Of a stretch of 64,000 bases of DNA, positions 8,348 through 16,727 are shown piece after piece. The notes under the pieces are model-generated. The model searched no databases. It was given only the letters and a program-made list of their open reading frames with translations, and was not told where the DNA came from. The stretch covers positions 4,216,001 to 4,280,000 of the forward strand of contig NZ_CP095741.1 of NCBI RefSeq assembly GCF_023078475.1, written 5' to 3'. Within the stretch, counting starts at the first letter, position 1; each line of letters starts with the position of its first letter. This DNA is from Luteibacter aegosomaticola (GTDB lineage Bacteria; Pseudomonadota; Gammaproteobacteria; Xanthomonadales; Rhodanobacteraceae). Position numbers and translations under genes: made by a program.

Positions 8348-9054
8348 GACGGTTGCTTTGCTCGGCGGGCACCTTCTTCTTTCAGTTCGCGGAGGTAGCG
8401 GCGTAGCAGGTTGGCGCGGCGGGGGCGGAAGCTGATGGTCGTTGGCTCTACGCTCTGGATCCGCTCGACGCGAAACATGCGGAAGCCTTCGCGCAGCGTG
8501 CAGCGGGCCAGCACCATGAGGGTCTGTTCGAGGTAGACGATGGCTAGCGGCCAGATGGTGCGTTCTGTCGCTGCGCCGTACTGATCGGTGTAGGTGATGG
8601 CCAGCGCACGTTCGTGCCAGCAGGCCTCGCGGATGACTTCAATATCCTGCGGGTGGTCATAACGCCGGCTGAGGCGACGGACGTGGGAGATCGCGTGGAC
8701 CAGATGCTCCTGGGTCTTCGACGGAAGCGTCGCGGCGACCTTCGCCAGCACGGCCTCGGCTGCCTCGACGAGCGCGGGATCGCCCATGTGCCGCACCTCG
8801 GCCATGCCCAGCGTGATCGCCTCGATCTCCAGCCGGGTGAAGCCCTGGGGCCGCAGGATGCCGTCATTGATGAGCGTGTAGCCGTAGCCCCGCTCGGAAT
8901 CGATCTCCGCGCCACCGGCACGCAGCACCTCGATGTCCCGGTAGACCGAGCGCAGCGACACCTCGGCAGAGGACGCCAACTGCTGCGCCGTGACGGGTGG
9001 CGGCAGGCTCCGCAAGAGGTGGAGCAAGCGAAAGAGGCGATCCGAGCGCGACAT
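8341..9054 (-). CDS. YafY-type HTH/WYL domain transcriptional regulator
   Basis: A 237-residue protein. The N-terminal DeoR-like HTH is RSDRLFRLLHLLRS..VTAQQLASSAEVSLRSVYRDIEVL (residues 3-45). A WYL domain follows in the C-terminal half, with ALAITYTDQYGA...WPLAIVYLEQTLMVLARC and the basic FRVERI end. WYL domains sense nucleic acid or ligands. It is divergent from the VOC protein at 9131, a common YafY/VOC pairing, and the gap holds a 12-bp palindrome. Confidence 0.9.
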   Translation of the reverse strand: MSRSDRLFRLLHLLRSLPPPVTAQQLASSAEVSLRSVYRDIEVLRAGGAEIDSERGYGYTLINDGILRPQGFTRLEIEAITLGMAEVRHMGDPALVEAAEAVLAKVAATLPSKTQEHLVHAISHVRRLSRRYDHPQDIEVIREACWHERALAITYTDQYGAATERTIWPLAIVYLEQTLMVLARCTLREGFRMFRVERIQSVEPTTISFRPRRANLLRRYLRELKEEGARRAKQPSL

Positions 9055-9065
9055 GTCAGCTGACA
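9054..9065. promoter_or_regulatory. Palindrome TGTCAGCTGACA at the WYL/VOC divergent promoter
   Basis: A perfect 12-bp palindrome overlaps the WYL start codon, followed by the related half CTGGCAG at about 9070-9076. The position suggests the operator of the WYL regulator, controlling itself and the VOC gene. Confidence 0.6.
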
Positions 9066-9130
9066 GGAACTGGCAGTAGGGGTCCCTATCTTAAGCGCTC
9101 ACCCCGCAGCCCGCTTAGGAGCCAAGAGCC

Positions 9131-9550
9131 ATGTCCGTGAAGACCGTCACCCACCTCAACTTCCGCGGCCAGGCCCGCGAAGCCCTCGCTTTCTACCAGC
9201 ACGCCCTGGATGGCCAGATGACCGCCGTGAGCTACGGCGACACCGGCCAGGGCGCCCTGGCGGTCGATCCGTCACACATCATCTGGGGCCAGGTCGTCAC
9301 AGACGGCGGCTTCCACGTCATGGCCTACGACGTACAGGCCGCACAGCCCTGGAACCCGGGCGAGAACGCCTTCTTCATTTCATTGCGCTGTGACAGCGAG
9401 AGCGAAGCCCGCACCGCGTGGCAAGCAATCGGCGTCGGCGGCACCATCATCGAACCGATGGGCCCATCGCCGTGGTCGCCGCAGTACGGCAAGCTGCAGG
9501 ACCGCTTCGGCATCACGTGGCTGATCGATGTAGCAGTGACCCGCGGTTGA
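9131..9550 (+). CDS. VOC family protein (PhnB/3-demethylubiquinone-like)
   Basis: A 139-residue glyoxalase-fold protein of the PhnB-like subgroup: it opens HLNFRGQAREALAFYQHAL and ends LQDRFGITWLIDV, both hallmarks of that subgroup. Function ranges from methyl-group transfer-like enzymes to resistance proteins, and the metal ligands are not obvious. It is regulated by the divergent WYL gene in this model. A REP pair lies just downstream. Confidence 0.88.
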   Translation: MSVKTVTHLNFRGQAREALAFYQHALDGQMTAVSYGDTGQGALAVDPSHIIWGQVVTDGGFHVMAYDVQAAQPWNPGENAFFISLRCDSESEARTAWQAIGVGGTIIEPMGPSPWSPQYGKLQDRFGITWLIDVAVTRG

Positions 9551-9560
9551 TCGATGCCCC

Positions 9561-9631
9561 TGTAGGAGCGCGCTTTCGCGCGATGGGGTGCTCGCGGCAA
9601 GACTCAATCGCGCGCAAGCGCGCTCCTACAA
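9561..9631. repeat. REP-like inverted pair
   Basis: Head-to-head REP-like copies between the convergent VOC and hydrolase genes. The right arm's CTA (9626-9628) is the TAG stop of the minus-strand hydrolase gene. Confidence 0.9.
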
Positions 9632-10693
9632 GGGCTGGAAGATCTTTAGCGCAGCCGCTATTGCTGCCGCGTGCGCGGCTTCCTGGTGCGTTGCCTTCGC
9701 GCATTGGGGGACGACTTTCTTTCCTGCGGGCAAGCATTCGCCCAGGAAATCGTAATGGGTGACATCGGCGAGACGTTGCTCCTTCGCGCCCGGCACGAGC
9801 TTGGCCACGACGTCCGCGTTAGTCGCCGCCGGCGCGACGGTATCCGCCGTGCCAACCACGATCGACACAGGCACCTTCATGCGCGGAAGCGATTCCGGCG
9901 CCAGCGCCTGCACAATCGCTGGAGCCATGACGAAGACGGCACGCACACCGGGTACGGAATGATCGCGTGCGGCGTCCTTGATGCGCGGCTGCATGGCAGG
10001 GTCTTTGAGCCAGGTGCCCATATCGCGTCCGGTCAGCTCCGGCGCCTCGAGCTGCGGCGCGCAGACGCCGTCATCGGGGTGCTTCTGGCAGAAGTCGGCG
10101 AAGTGCCGCACATCGACTCGCGCACCGCCGGCGACAAGCGCCGCGAACCCGCCGGCAGAGAAGCCCGCCACACCAAGGCGCTTCGCATCAACGTGCGGCG
10201 AAAGGTCGGGGTCGGCCTGCACCGTGGCCCACGCGGCCTTCAGATCCTCCGAACGTTCCCACCACCAGGCCGCACCATTTCCCGTGATGGGCCCCCGGCC
10301 GTTGCTGCCCGGATGATCCACCGCGACGACCACGAAACCCGCTCGGGCCAGCGCCGTGCCGAACCAGGCCATCATGCGGGCCGTGCCGCCGAAGCCATGC
10401 GAGAGCAGTACGACTGGGTATCGGCCGGCGGCCGGTGGCGCATCGGCGGCAACGCTGCCGGTGGCGAACAGAGGAGCGTCGTCGGGGCCGATAACTAGCG
10501 GCGCCTCTTTGGCACCATCCTTCGCGGGATACCACACGGTGATCGCCACGCCCGGTGAACCATCGGCATTGCGCAGCGCGGCCGTGGGTGTCGTGGTGGA
10601 ACGGTGGGTTTCGCCCACGGCTGCAAGGGCAGGCCCTGCGAGCGCAAGCAAGGCGAAGACAATGACGATACGGCGAATGCTCACGTGCTTCAT
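9626..10693 (-). CDS. Dienelactone hydrolase/PAF-acetylhydrolase-like alpha/beta hydrolase, exported
   Basis: About 355 residues. The signal peptide ends near GPALAAV. The oxyanion segment is VVLLSHGFGG, the nucleophile elbow is GVAGFSAGG (Ser, about residue 165), and a late TADTVAP (Asp) and VTHYDF (His) complete the triad. It is expected to hydrolyse esters in the periplasm. The ATG at 10693 has GGAAAC upstream. It follows the AraC-type gene by only 11 bp, so they form an operon. The final residues FQPL and the stop lie inside a REP element. Confidence 0.85.
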   Translation of the reverse strand: MKHVSIRRIVIVFALLALAGPALAAVGETHRSTTTPTAALRNADGSPGVAITVWYPAKDGAKEAPLVIGPDDAPLFATGSVAADAPPAAGRYPVVLLSHGFGGTARMMAWFGTALARAGFVVVAVDHPGSNGRGPITGNGAAWWWERSEDLKAAWATVQADPDLSPHVDAKRLGVAGFSAGGFAALVAGGARVDVRHFADFCQKHPDDGVCAPQLEAPELTGRDMGTWLKDPAMQPRIKDAARDHSVPGVRAVFVMAPAIVQALAPESLPRMKVPVSIVVGTADTVAPAATNADVVAKLVPGAKEQRLADVTHYDFLGECLPAGKKVVPQCAKATHQEAAHAAAIAAALKIFQPL

Positions 10694-10704
10694 GGTCGTT
10701 TCCA

Positions 10705-11526
10705 TCATTCGACAGGAATACAGATATCAACGCCGCCATACCCCGTGTCCGGATTGAACGCAGCGTCGTAGCGTTCGAAGTCCGGGGCATCTACGGGAGT
10801 AAAGCCGGCCGCGGGGAGCCATTCACCAAGCAAGGCGCGCCAGGTTTGCGGAATGGAACCGATGTGGCCCTCATGCCGGGCCACGAGATAGCGCTGGCGA
10901 GGCAAACGAAGCCGGCGGTAGCCGTTAGGCGCCTGGCCGAAATGCTCGACCTCATAGCCGGCGAGATAATCGAACCGCCCTTCGCTATCTGTCGCGCTGC
11001 ACACACCGTACGTGGTGCGACTCACATCCAATGACTGCTCGGTATGCAAGCGCTGCCATTGCGAGGGAATACCTGCCGAATCGCTCGACAGATACGAAGC
11101 CTCGATACCGGTCAGGAGCAACGGCCCGATGATTTCCGTCCGCAATACGGGCTGCTGAGCGACCGGCTCCTCCATCACCCGCATAGGGGCGAGAATCGCC
11201 AGCCCATCCAGATGCCCCCGCTTACGTACATCCTCCGGAGGCAAGCCGAACGCATCGCGAAAGGCGCGGGTGAAGGCCTCATGGGAGTTGTAGCCCGAAC
11301 TGAGGGCGAGCGGGAGAATCTCCGGCGCGCCAGCCGCGAGTTCAGCGGCAGCCTGACTGAGCCTGCGCACCCGGATATACCGCGCCACCGACCACCCGGT
11401 AGCAGCCCGAAACAGCCGCGCCAGGTGGAAAGCCGACACCCCGGCCGCACCCGCCACATCGCCCAGCGAAAGCTCCTCTCCCGAGTGGCTCTCGATAAAC
11501 CAGACCGCCCGCTGCACAACCGCCAT
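10705..11526 (-). CDS. AraC family regulator with GyrI-like effector-binding domain
   Basis: A 273-residue protein with reversed architecture relative to AraC itself. Two HTHs come first (ELSLGDVAGAAGVSAFHLARLFRAATG and LSSGYNSHEAFTRAFRDAFG, residues 18-95), then a GyrI-like small-molecule domain ending in GGVDICIPVE, as in Rob/BmrR-type sensors. It probably senses a hydrophobic compound and controls the downstream hydrolase in the same operon. Confidence 0.9.
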   Translation of the reverse strand: MAVVQRAVWFIESHSGEELSLGDVAGAAGVSAFHLARLFRAATGWSVARYIRVRRLSQAAAELAAGAPEILPLALSSGYNSHEAFTRAFRDAFGLPPEDVRKRGHLDGLAILAPMRVMEEPVAQQPVLRTEIIGPLLLTGIEASYLSSDSAGIPSQWQRLHTEQSLDVSRTTYGVCSATDSEGRFDYLAGYEVEHFGQAPNGYRRLRLPRQRYLVARHEGHIGSIPQTWRALLGEWLPAAGFTPVDAPDFERYDAAFNPDTGYGGVDICIPVE

Positions 11527-11607
11527 GCGCCCCTCCCTAGTAGCTCCCCCCGATCATACGGGGAACGCGGGAGGGGGCATTTGATGGTTCTTGCTCGACC
11601 CCGGCCC

Positions 11608-11677
11608 TTGTAGGAGCGCGCTCGCGCGCGATAGGTGCTAGCGGCAACCTGAATCGCGCGCAAGCGCGCTCCTACAA
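11608..11677. repeat. REP-like inverted pair
   Basis: Two head-to-head REP-like copies downstream of a minus-strand gene's 3' end (11688) and upstream of the AraC-type gene. Close to this lies AGCCCTTTAGGGG (11683-11696), a small terminator-like stem near the end of the 11688 gene. Confidence 0.9.
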
Positions 11678-11687
11678 GAGCAGCCCT

Positions 11688-12107
11688 TTAGGGGTGGTGT
11701 ATCAAAGCGATTCCCGCCCTGCATGCCTCGACCCGCGCGGAAATATCGACCGTTGCCTCGCTCTGCTTCAGATCTTCAGGCGGCACCGGCACCCCGAGCA
11801 TGGTGACCTCGCCGGGACATGACTCCACCCGGACGTAGAGGCGGTTTCGCTTTTCAACGACCAGGTCGGCCTGGCCATTGGGGCCGGTTACGCCTTCCAT
11901 CAGCGGCTTGATCGCGCAGGCCATACCCAGGACGCAGTGCCAGTAGCCGAGCTTCACCTTCATGGAAGGGAGGAGGGCTTGTGTGTCGGGATCGACGACA
12001 CGAACGTGAAGCGTCAGCGAATCGGCGGCGCTGACGGTGTTGGTCATGAGAACAAGAGACAGCGCCACGGACGACGCTACTGCCTGCAGATATCGGCTGA
12101 TGCCCAT
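11688..12107 (-). CDS. Exported hypothetical protein
   Basis: About 139 residues. The signal peptide is MGISRYLQAVASSVALSLVL with cleavage after VSAA. The mature protein looks like a small beta-sandwich: residues 30-100 resemble a carboxypeptidase-regulatory-like or transthyretin-like fold, with the turn GPNGQADLVVEKRNRLYVRV. It has four cysteines that could pair. The start at 12107 has GGGGAG upstream; ATGs at 12119 and 12128 are alternatives. Family and partner are unknown. Confidence 0.6.
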   Translation of the reverse strand: MGISRYLQAVASSVALSLVLMTNTVSAADSLTLHVRVVDPDTQALLPSMKVKLGYWHCVLGMACAIKPLMEGVTGPNGQADLVVEKRNRLYVRVESCPGEVTMLGVPVPPEDLKQSEATVDISARVEACRAGIALIHHP

Positions 12108-12264
12108 CCCGCTCCCCATTGACGACACGCATTACGTCGTACATTAGCGCATCCCATGGGGCCGCGACCGCCCTGGAGCACAAGGACCGCTGCGGCACGC
12201 TTGCCCGCTAGAATGCCCCGCAGGTACCCCAGGCAACGACGCCTGGTTTCTCGCTTGAGAGCAT

Positions 12265-13119
12265 ATGAAGCAGCGACGTTTCGACCTCCTGGCTGTCGGC
12301 GCGATTTTTATTGCGTACACGATCACCATCCGGCTAGCCCTGGGACTGGACCTGAAAGGCTCGCTGCTGGGTGGCGTCGCCAACACCATTCCCGTGGTGA
12401 TCTTCGGCCTGGCGGTGCGGCGGATCGTCGTGAGTCATCTGATGGGGCGCCCTCCCCTCGCCCAGCTGGTAGCGCACGTGTTTCTCTGCGCGGCGTACAT
12501 GCTCCTCTCGTACGGGCTTCTGATCGTGCTGCTCGGTGTGTTCTACGGTGGCGGCCCGGGTGGCTTCGTGGTCAAGCCGTTCCATGTCGGCGCAGCAGCC
12601 TGGCAGTCGCTGGAGAACGTCACCACCTATGCGTTGATCGCAGCCGTCTCCTACCTTCAGGGATCGGCCGCCGCGGCACCACGGCCAGACGCCCACGAGC
12701 CCGCCCCGCCCCTTGCCAGCGCTCAAGCGGAACAGGCCACCGCGACGACGGGCACCCCCGACCCCGCCACCCCCGAAGCACGCCCCGAACCGGCCCCAAC
12801 CCGCTACTTCGTCAAGATCGGCGATGAGCTACGCCCCCTCGACCTGGCCTCCGTCGTCAGCATCCGTGGCGCCGGCGACTACGCCGAAGTGCAGGCCGCC
12901 ACCGGGACCCATCTGGTCCGGGTCACCCTGACGGACTTCGCCAGCTCGCTCGACCCGGCAAGGTACGTACGGGTCCACCGCTCCTGGATCGTCAACACCG
13001 ACCGCATTGCCTGGGCCGAACCGGCCGGCGGTGGCCGACTCCTGCTGCACCTGGACACGGGCCAGACGATCTCGACCAGCCGGGAAGGCGCCAGGCTGCT
13101 GCGCAACCGCGTGATCTGA
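12265..13119 (+). CDS. Membrane-anchored LytTR family transcriptional regulator
   Basis: A 284-residue protein. Residues 1-135 hold about four transmembrane helices, followed by a Pro/Ala-rich linker (about 137-175). The C-terminal LytTR DNA-binding domain (about 180-284) has FVKIGDELRPLDLASVVSI, GDYAEVQ and the signature YVRVHRSWIVNTDRI. It thus combines a membrane sensor and a DNA-binding domain in one chain, as in LytTR-with-MHYT/DUF types, and has no receiver domain. The signal is unknown. Confidence 0.9.
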   Translation: MKQRRFDLLAVGAIFIAYTITIRLALGLDLKGSLLGGVANTIPVVIFGLAVRRIVVSHLMGRPPLAQLVAHVFLCAAYMLLSYGLLIVLLGVFYGGGPGGFVVKPFHVGAAAWQSLENVTTYALIAAVSYLQGSAAAAPRPDAHEPAPPLASAQAEQATATTGTPDPATPEARPEPAPTRYFVKIGDELRPLDLASVVSIRGAGDYAEVQAATGTHLVRVTLTDFASSLDPARYVRVHRSWIVNTDRIAWAEPAGGGRLLLHLDTGQTISTSREGARLLRNRVI

Positions 13120-13234
13120 CCGCCCGCCGTGCCCGTTCACCGTGCGACGGTGTCCGTTCGCCGAATAATTCCCGCCGCCACGGGCGGTTTCCCGATCATC
13201 GCCACCTCCAGCCGAACCCGAGGGGCGTCCCCGA

Positions 13235-14989
13235 ATGAGCTTGTCCATCCTGCGCCTGCTGGCTCTTGCCAGCCTGGCCACCTCGTTAGCCAGCTGTGCG
13301 GCGACGCCCACCGCGACGGCACCCGATAAGGTGCCTGTGACAGCGAATCTCGAACGCCAATACATCATCGAGCACGTCCTCATCCCGACGCCCGACGGCG
13401 CGCAAATCGCCGCCCTGATCGTCCGAAAGCGCACCGCCACCCAGGTGCCTCTCACCTCCCTCCTGAACTTCACCATCTACGCGCGTGACGACTGGTCGCT
13501 CGAGGACGCCGTCCAGATGGCCGCTCACGGTTACGCCGGCGTCGTCGCCTACACCCGTGGCAAGGGAGACGGCCACAGCCCTGCTCCGGTGACGCCTTAT
13601 GTCTACGACGGCGGCGATGCCGCCACGGTGATCGAATGGCTCGCGAAGCAGCCATGGAGCGATGGGCGTGTAGGCATGTTCAGCGGCAGCTACAACGGCT
13701 TCACCCAATGGGCCGCCGCAAAGCACCACCCGGCCGCCCTGAAGGCGATCGCCACCAACGCGACCAATGCGCCCGGCATCGACACGCCCATGCAAGGCGG
13801 TGTGTTCCAGAGCTTCATCTACCCCTGGCCGTTCTACACCACCGATACCCAAGGTCTCGATGACAAGACCTATGGCGACAAGGACCGCTGGGAGAACTTG
13901 AAGCGGACGTGGTACCGAAGCGGCCGCCCCTATCGCGATCTGGACAAGATCGACGGCACCCCCAACCCCATCTTCGACACGTGGCTCGCGCACCCCGATT
14001 ACGACAGCTATTGGCAGAAGCTGATTCCGTACGGGCATGAGTTCGCCGACATCGATCTGCCCGTCTTCGTCCAGACCGGCTATTACGACGGTGGCATGGT
14101 CGGCGCGCTCTACTACCTCGAGGAGCACTACAAATACCGCCCGAACGCCGACCACCGCCTGCTCGTAGGTCCCTATCACCACACCGCCATGCAAACGGGC
14201 GTGCGCCCAAGCATCGACGGCTATCAGGTCGACCAGGCCGCCCTCATAAACCTCAAGGAAGTGCGTCTCGCCTGGTTCGATCACGTGTTCCGCGGTGCAC
14301 CGATGCCTGAGATCCTCAGCGACCGGATCAACTTCCAGGTCATGGGTGCCAATACCTGGCGACACGTAGCCACGCTCGATGCCATGGCGAACCAGAAACG
14401 GCGCTTCTATCTGTCGGGTGAACGTGATGGCGACGGGTTGCAGTTCAGTGAAAAGCCCGGCGAAAAGACGCCACCCGTACTGGTGGTCGATCTAGCGGAT
14501 CGCAGCGATTTGGATTCCGCCCCACCGCCCGGTGTGCCCGATATGCGACATGCCCAGGTATTCAGGACAGAACCCCTGAAGTCGCCGCTCGAGATCGATG
14601 GCCTTTTCCAGGCGCATCTCGAACTAGTAACCAACAAACACGACGTCGACATCGCAGTGAACTTCTACGAAGAACAGGCAGACGGCACCTATCTCGACCT
14701 CGCCTCTTATCTCGGCCGCGCGAGCTATATGCAGGACAGGACAAGGCGGCACCTGCTTCAGCCGGGAACGCCACAGGTCCTTTCCTTCCAGAGCCAGACC
14801 CTCACGGCTCGCCAGCTCAAGCCAGGCAGCCGAATCGTCGCGGTGGTAGGGGTACCCAAAAGCCCTTACGCCCAGATCAACTACGGGACCGGTCGTGATG
14901 TGAGCAGCGAGTCGATAGCCGATGCGGGTGAGCCATTACGAATCCAGTGGTCGGCCGGCAGCTATTTCGAGCTGGGGACTCGGCAATAA
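13235..14989 (+). CDS. CocE/NonD family hydrolase (peptidase S15-like), lipoprotein
   Basis: A 584-residue protein of the CocE/X-Pro dipeptidyl-peptidase family. The N-terminus is a lipoprotein signal with lipobox LASC. The alpha/beta-hydrolase core has the nucleophile motif GSYNG (Ser about 152), and the C-terminal half is the beta-sandwich jelly-roll typical of the family (from about residue 440). Members hydrolyse acyl or amide bonds, such as glutaryl-7-ACA or peptides. It is expected on the periplasmic side of a membrane. No operon partner is visible. Confidence 0.9.
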   Translation: MSLSILRLLALASLATSLASCAATPTATAPDKVPVTANLERQYIIEHVLIPTPDGAQIAALIVRKRTATQVPLTSLLNFTIYARDDWSLEDAVQMAAHGYAGVVAYTRGKGDGHSPAPVTPYVYDGGDAATVIEWLAKQPWSDGRVGMFSGSYNGFTQWAAAKHHPAALKAIATNATNAPGIDTPMQGGVFQSFIYPWPFYTTDTQGLDDKTYGDKDRWENLKRTWYRSGRPYRDLDKIDGTPNPIFDTWLAHPDYDSYWQKLIPYGHEFADIDLPVFVQTGYYDGGMVGALYYLEEHYKYRPNADHRLLVGPYHHTAMQTGVRPSIDGYQVDQAALINLKEVRLAWFDHVFRGAPMPEILSDRINFQVMGANTWRHVATLDAMANQKRRFYLSGERDGDGLQFSEKPGEKTPPVLVVDLADRSDLDSAPPPGVPDMRHAQVFRTEPLKSPLEIDGLFQAHLELVTNKHDVDIAVNFYEEQADGTYLDLASYLGRASYMQDRTRRHLLQPGTPQVLSFQSQTLTARQLKPGSRIVAVVGVPKSPYAQINYGTGRDVSSESIADAGEPLRIQWSAGSYFELGTRQ

Positions 14990-15194
14990 CCTGGCATCGC
15001 CGAGGCGTTATTGCTTACCTGGCGCCCCCAGAGTCCGCGCAGGGTGCCTTTCGCGCGTGGGCTCTGCGATTCACCGCCCCCACCAGCGCTATGTGAGTCC
15101 CATCACATTTCTGTGTAGGACAAGGACTACATGAGAATGGGGCACACACCTACAGCGTTCGCCACATACCATTCGCACACCGAAACGCCAGGGG

Positions 15195-15440
15195 ATGGTA
15201 TGGACGCGCATCAAGCAATCGCAGCAGTTTAAGCAATCACCGTTCGAGCCAGTCCCTTCAGGTACGCCTTTAGAGGTTGGCGATGTTGGTGTCTATCCCG
15301 GCCATGTAGTCATTTACAGTGGCGACACATGGGCGGGCAAAGATGTATGGAGTGCCTCCCACTCCGGAGGCCCGGCGTTTGGTCCGGCAAATAGCGGTTG
15401 GTACGGGACTCCGGTTTGGTACCGCTACAACGACCCGTAA
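15195..15440 (+). pseudogene. C-terminal fragment of an NlpC/P60- or CHAP-like peptidoglycan amidase
   Basis: 81 codons from the first ATG, with an in-frame TGA shortly upstream. The product contains GDVGVYPGHVVIYSG and GWYGTPVWYRY, the His-containing second half of papain-like peptidoglycan amidases. The preceding half with the catalytic Cys is missing. The next gene is a small lipoprotein, the usual arrangement of a secreted amidase toxin followed by its periplasmic immunity protein. I read this as a truncated toxin gene. The 205 bases between 14990 and 15194 hold no other gene I can support. Confidence 0.6.
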
Positions 15441-15458
15441 TTTGTGAGGCAATCAAAA

Positions 15459-15860
15459 GTGCGTCAGTTCGTCCTTGCAATGCTGATATTCGCAGCGCTC
15501 TCGGCGTGCGCGTCCGAGCCGCCCTGTGCGAATGTGAGTCGTAGTCTCACTGTTGAGCGAAAAGAAGCTCTGGCACCCGCAATTGCGAAGCAGCTCGAAA
15601 TGCCCAGCATCGATGTGCTCCAGTCTTTTAAGCTTGGTGACTGGAGCATCATTTACGTCGATACCCATCAGTCGGATGAGGTATTCCTGTTCTATGCGCA
15701 TGATCCCCTGACTTCTCGATATGTCACCATGTGGAGTGGTGGTGCGGCCCGTGATGAGGAAGAGAAAATTCGGTCTTGGGCTGTACAAAATGCTCCGGGC
15801 ATACCGGCAAAGCTCGCCGGTTGCTTTGCTTGGCATGTAACAAAAGATCGTGATTTGTGA
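15459..15860 (+). CDS. Small lipoprotein, possible immunity protein of the truncated amidase
   Basis: 133 residues. It has a lipoprotein signal with lipobox LSAC (Cys about residue 16), then a short mixed alpha/beta domain with no family I recognise. I chose GTG 15459 because GAGG lies nine bases upstream; GTG 15444 is also possible. It lies immediately downstream of the amidase fragment in the same direction. Periplasmic lipoprotein immunity proteins typically neutralise peptidoglycan-degrading effectors (X-Tfi type in Xanthomonas). The role here is inferred from context. Confidence 0.65.
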   Translation: MRQFVLAMLIFAALSACASEPPCANVSRSLTVERKEALAPAIAKQLEMPSIDVLQSFKLGDWSIIYVDTHQSDEVFLFYAHDPLTSRYVTMWSGGAARDEEEKIRSWAVQNAPGIPAKLAGCFAWHVTKDRDL

Positions 15861-15906
15861 TCTCCAGTCGAGCCACCAATACGCCGAACCAAAAGGTGGC
15901 TAGGCG

Positions 15907-16113
15907 ATGCCCGCGAAAATGCTGACGCGGGATATAGAGCGCGTCATGCTGGCCGCCAAGATGGTGTCCGGCGATCCTGCCAAAGCAGACGAGTGGCTAA
16001 ACCAGCCACTCGCCTCACTTGATGGCAAAACCCCGTTGCAGCTAATCGCTGAAGGCCGCACCGACGCCGTGATTGGTTATCTTCACTCCATCGCCTCCGG
16101 CTTCGTCGGTTGA
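15907..16113 (+). CDS. MbcA/ParS/Xre-type antitoxin toxin-binding domain (DUF2384), orphan and short
   Basis: 68 residues. The C-terminal half (WLNQPLASLDGKTPLQLIAE then GRTDAVIGYLHSIASG) matches the conserved toxin-binding domain of Xre/ParS antitoxins, which neutralise RES-domain NAD-degrading toxins. The usual N-terminal HTH is absent and no RES toxin gene follows, so it is an orphan or a remnant. AGGTGG lies six bases before the ATG, so it is probably translated. Confidence 0.7.
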   Translation: MPAKMLTRDIERVMLAAKMVSGDPAKADEWLNQPLASLDGKTPLQLIAEGRTDAVIGYLHSIASGFVG

Positions 16114-16127
16114 GCACCACGATCACA

Positions 16128-16163
16128 TGACATCGGTAGCGCGATAATCCGCTACCGATGTCA
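16128..16163. terminator. 14-bp perfect inverted repeat (hairpin)
   Basis: TGACATCGGTAGCG and its exact reverse complement flank an 8-base loop. It follows the ParS-like gene by 14 bases and could act as a terminator, but it lacks a T run. Its right arm is also part of a coding-like repeat (see 16183-16242 and 16728-16949). Confidence 0.6.
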
Positions 16164-16182
16164 CGCACCAGGAGGATGGTCG

Positions 16183-16242
16183 ATGAACTACTTCACCGCC
16201 GACGCCGAGATGGCGATCCCCCGGGAAATCCTCTTCCTGTGA
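16183..16242 (+). pseudogene. Short 5' copy of a duplicated small ORF
   Basis: A 19-codon ORF (MNYFTADAEMAIPREILFL) behind a strong GGAGG site. Together with the sequence before it (CGCTACCGATGTCACGC, 16150-16166) it resembles the beginning of the ORF at 16728-16949 at DNA and protein level (RYRCHA, M-Y-T-D-A/E, PRE-L). It is probably a truncated paralogue. The stretch 16243-16506 shows no recognisable gene. Confidence 0.4.
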
Positions 16243-16506
16243 TGGGGGAGGCTCTCGTCGGAGATCCTGCGAGAGGCTGCGTGCCACGAATCTGCTAGTG
16301 GGCGCTACGCAGCCTGCCTTCGTGGGCACCCCATACCGAACCGCAATACATGGAACAATCGAGATGCACCGTCCCCAACCGACGAGGGCTAGTGGGAAAA
16401 GACCACTGGGCTTACAGGAGCAGCACTCGGAGCCTACTTGATCATTTCTGAAGGAAGTCGTTTGTTTCCGCCGCGCGATGCAGTACCAGTCCCCTGAGGC
16501 ATGACG

Positions 16507-16716
16507 ATGTCGAGTTTCGACCATTTGGTTGAGGTGGATGAACAGAATCGCACTGTTCGAATTACGCGCCTGTATAGCGACGGGAGGCGTCAGTTATTTA
16601 CAGAAGTGCATATTCCGGAAGAACGGACTAAAGCCCTCGAAGCCGAACTTCTACACCGACTCGGAGAGAACATACTCCTCGACTCCCCATCAGGCCGCAC
16701 TCTGCTCGGAGAATGA
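16507..16716 (+). CDS. Small hypothetical protein
   Basis: 69 residues with no signal peptide or membrane segment. It is mixed charged and ends RTLLGE. GAGG seven bases upstream supports the ATG at 16507. It lies within a cluster of toxin/antitoxin remnants in the same direction. The family is not recognised. Confidence 0.5.
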   Translation: MSSFDHLVEVDEQNRTVRITRLYSDGRRQLFTEVHIPEERTKALEAELLHRLGENILLDSPSGRTLLGE

Positions 16717-16727
16717 CCTCATCGACC

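Noticed and set aside
13286-14365. 359-codon minus ORF opposite the CocE hydrolase
   Set aside because: Antisense shadow of a strongly conserved gene.
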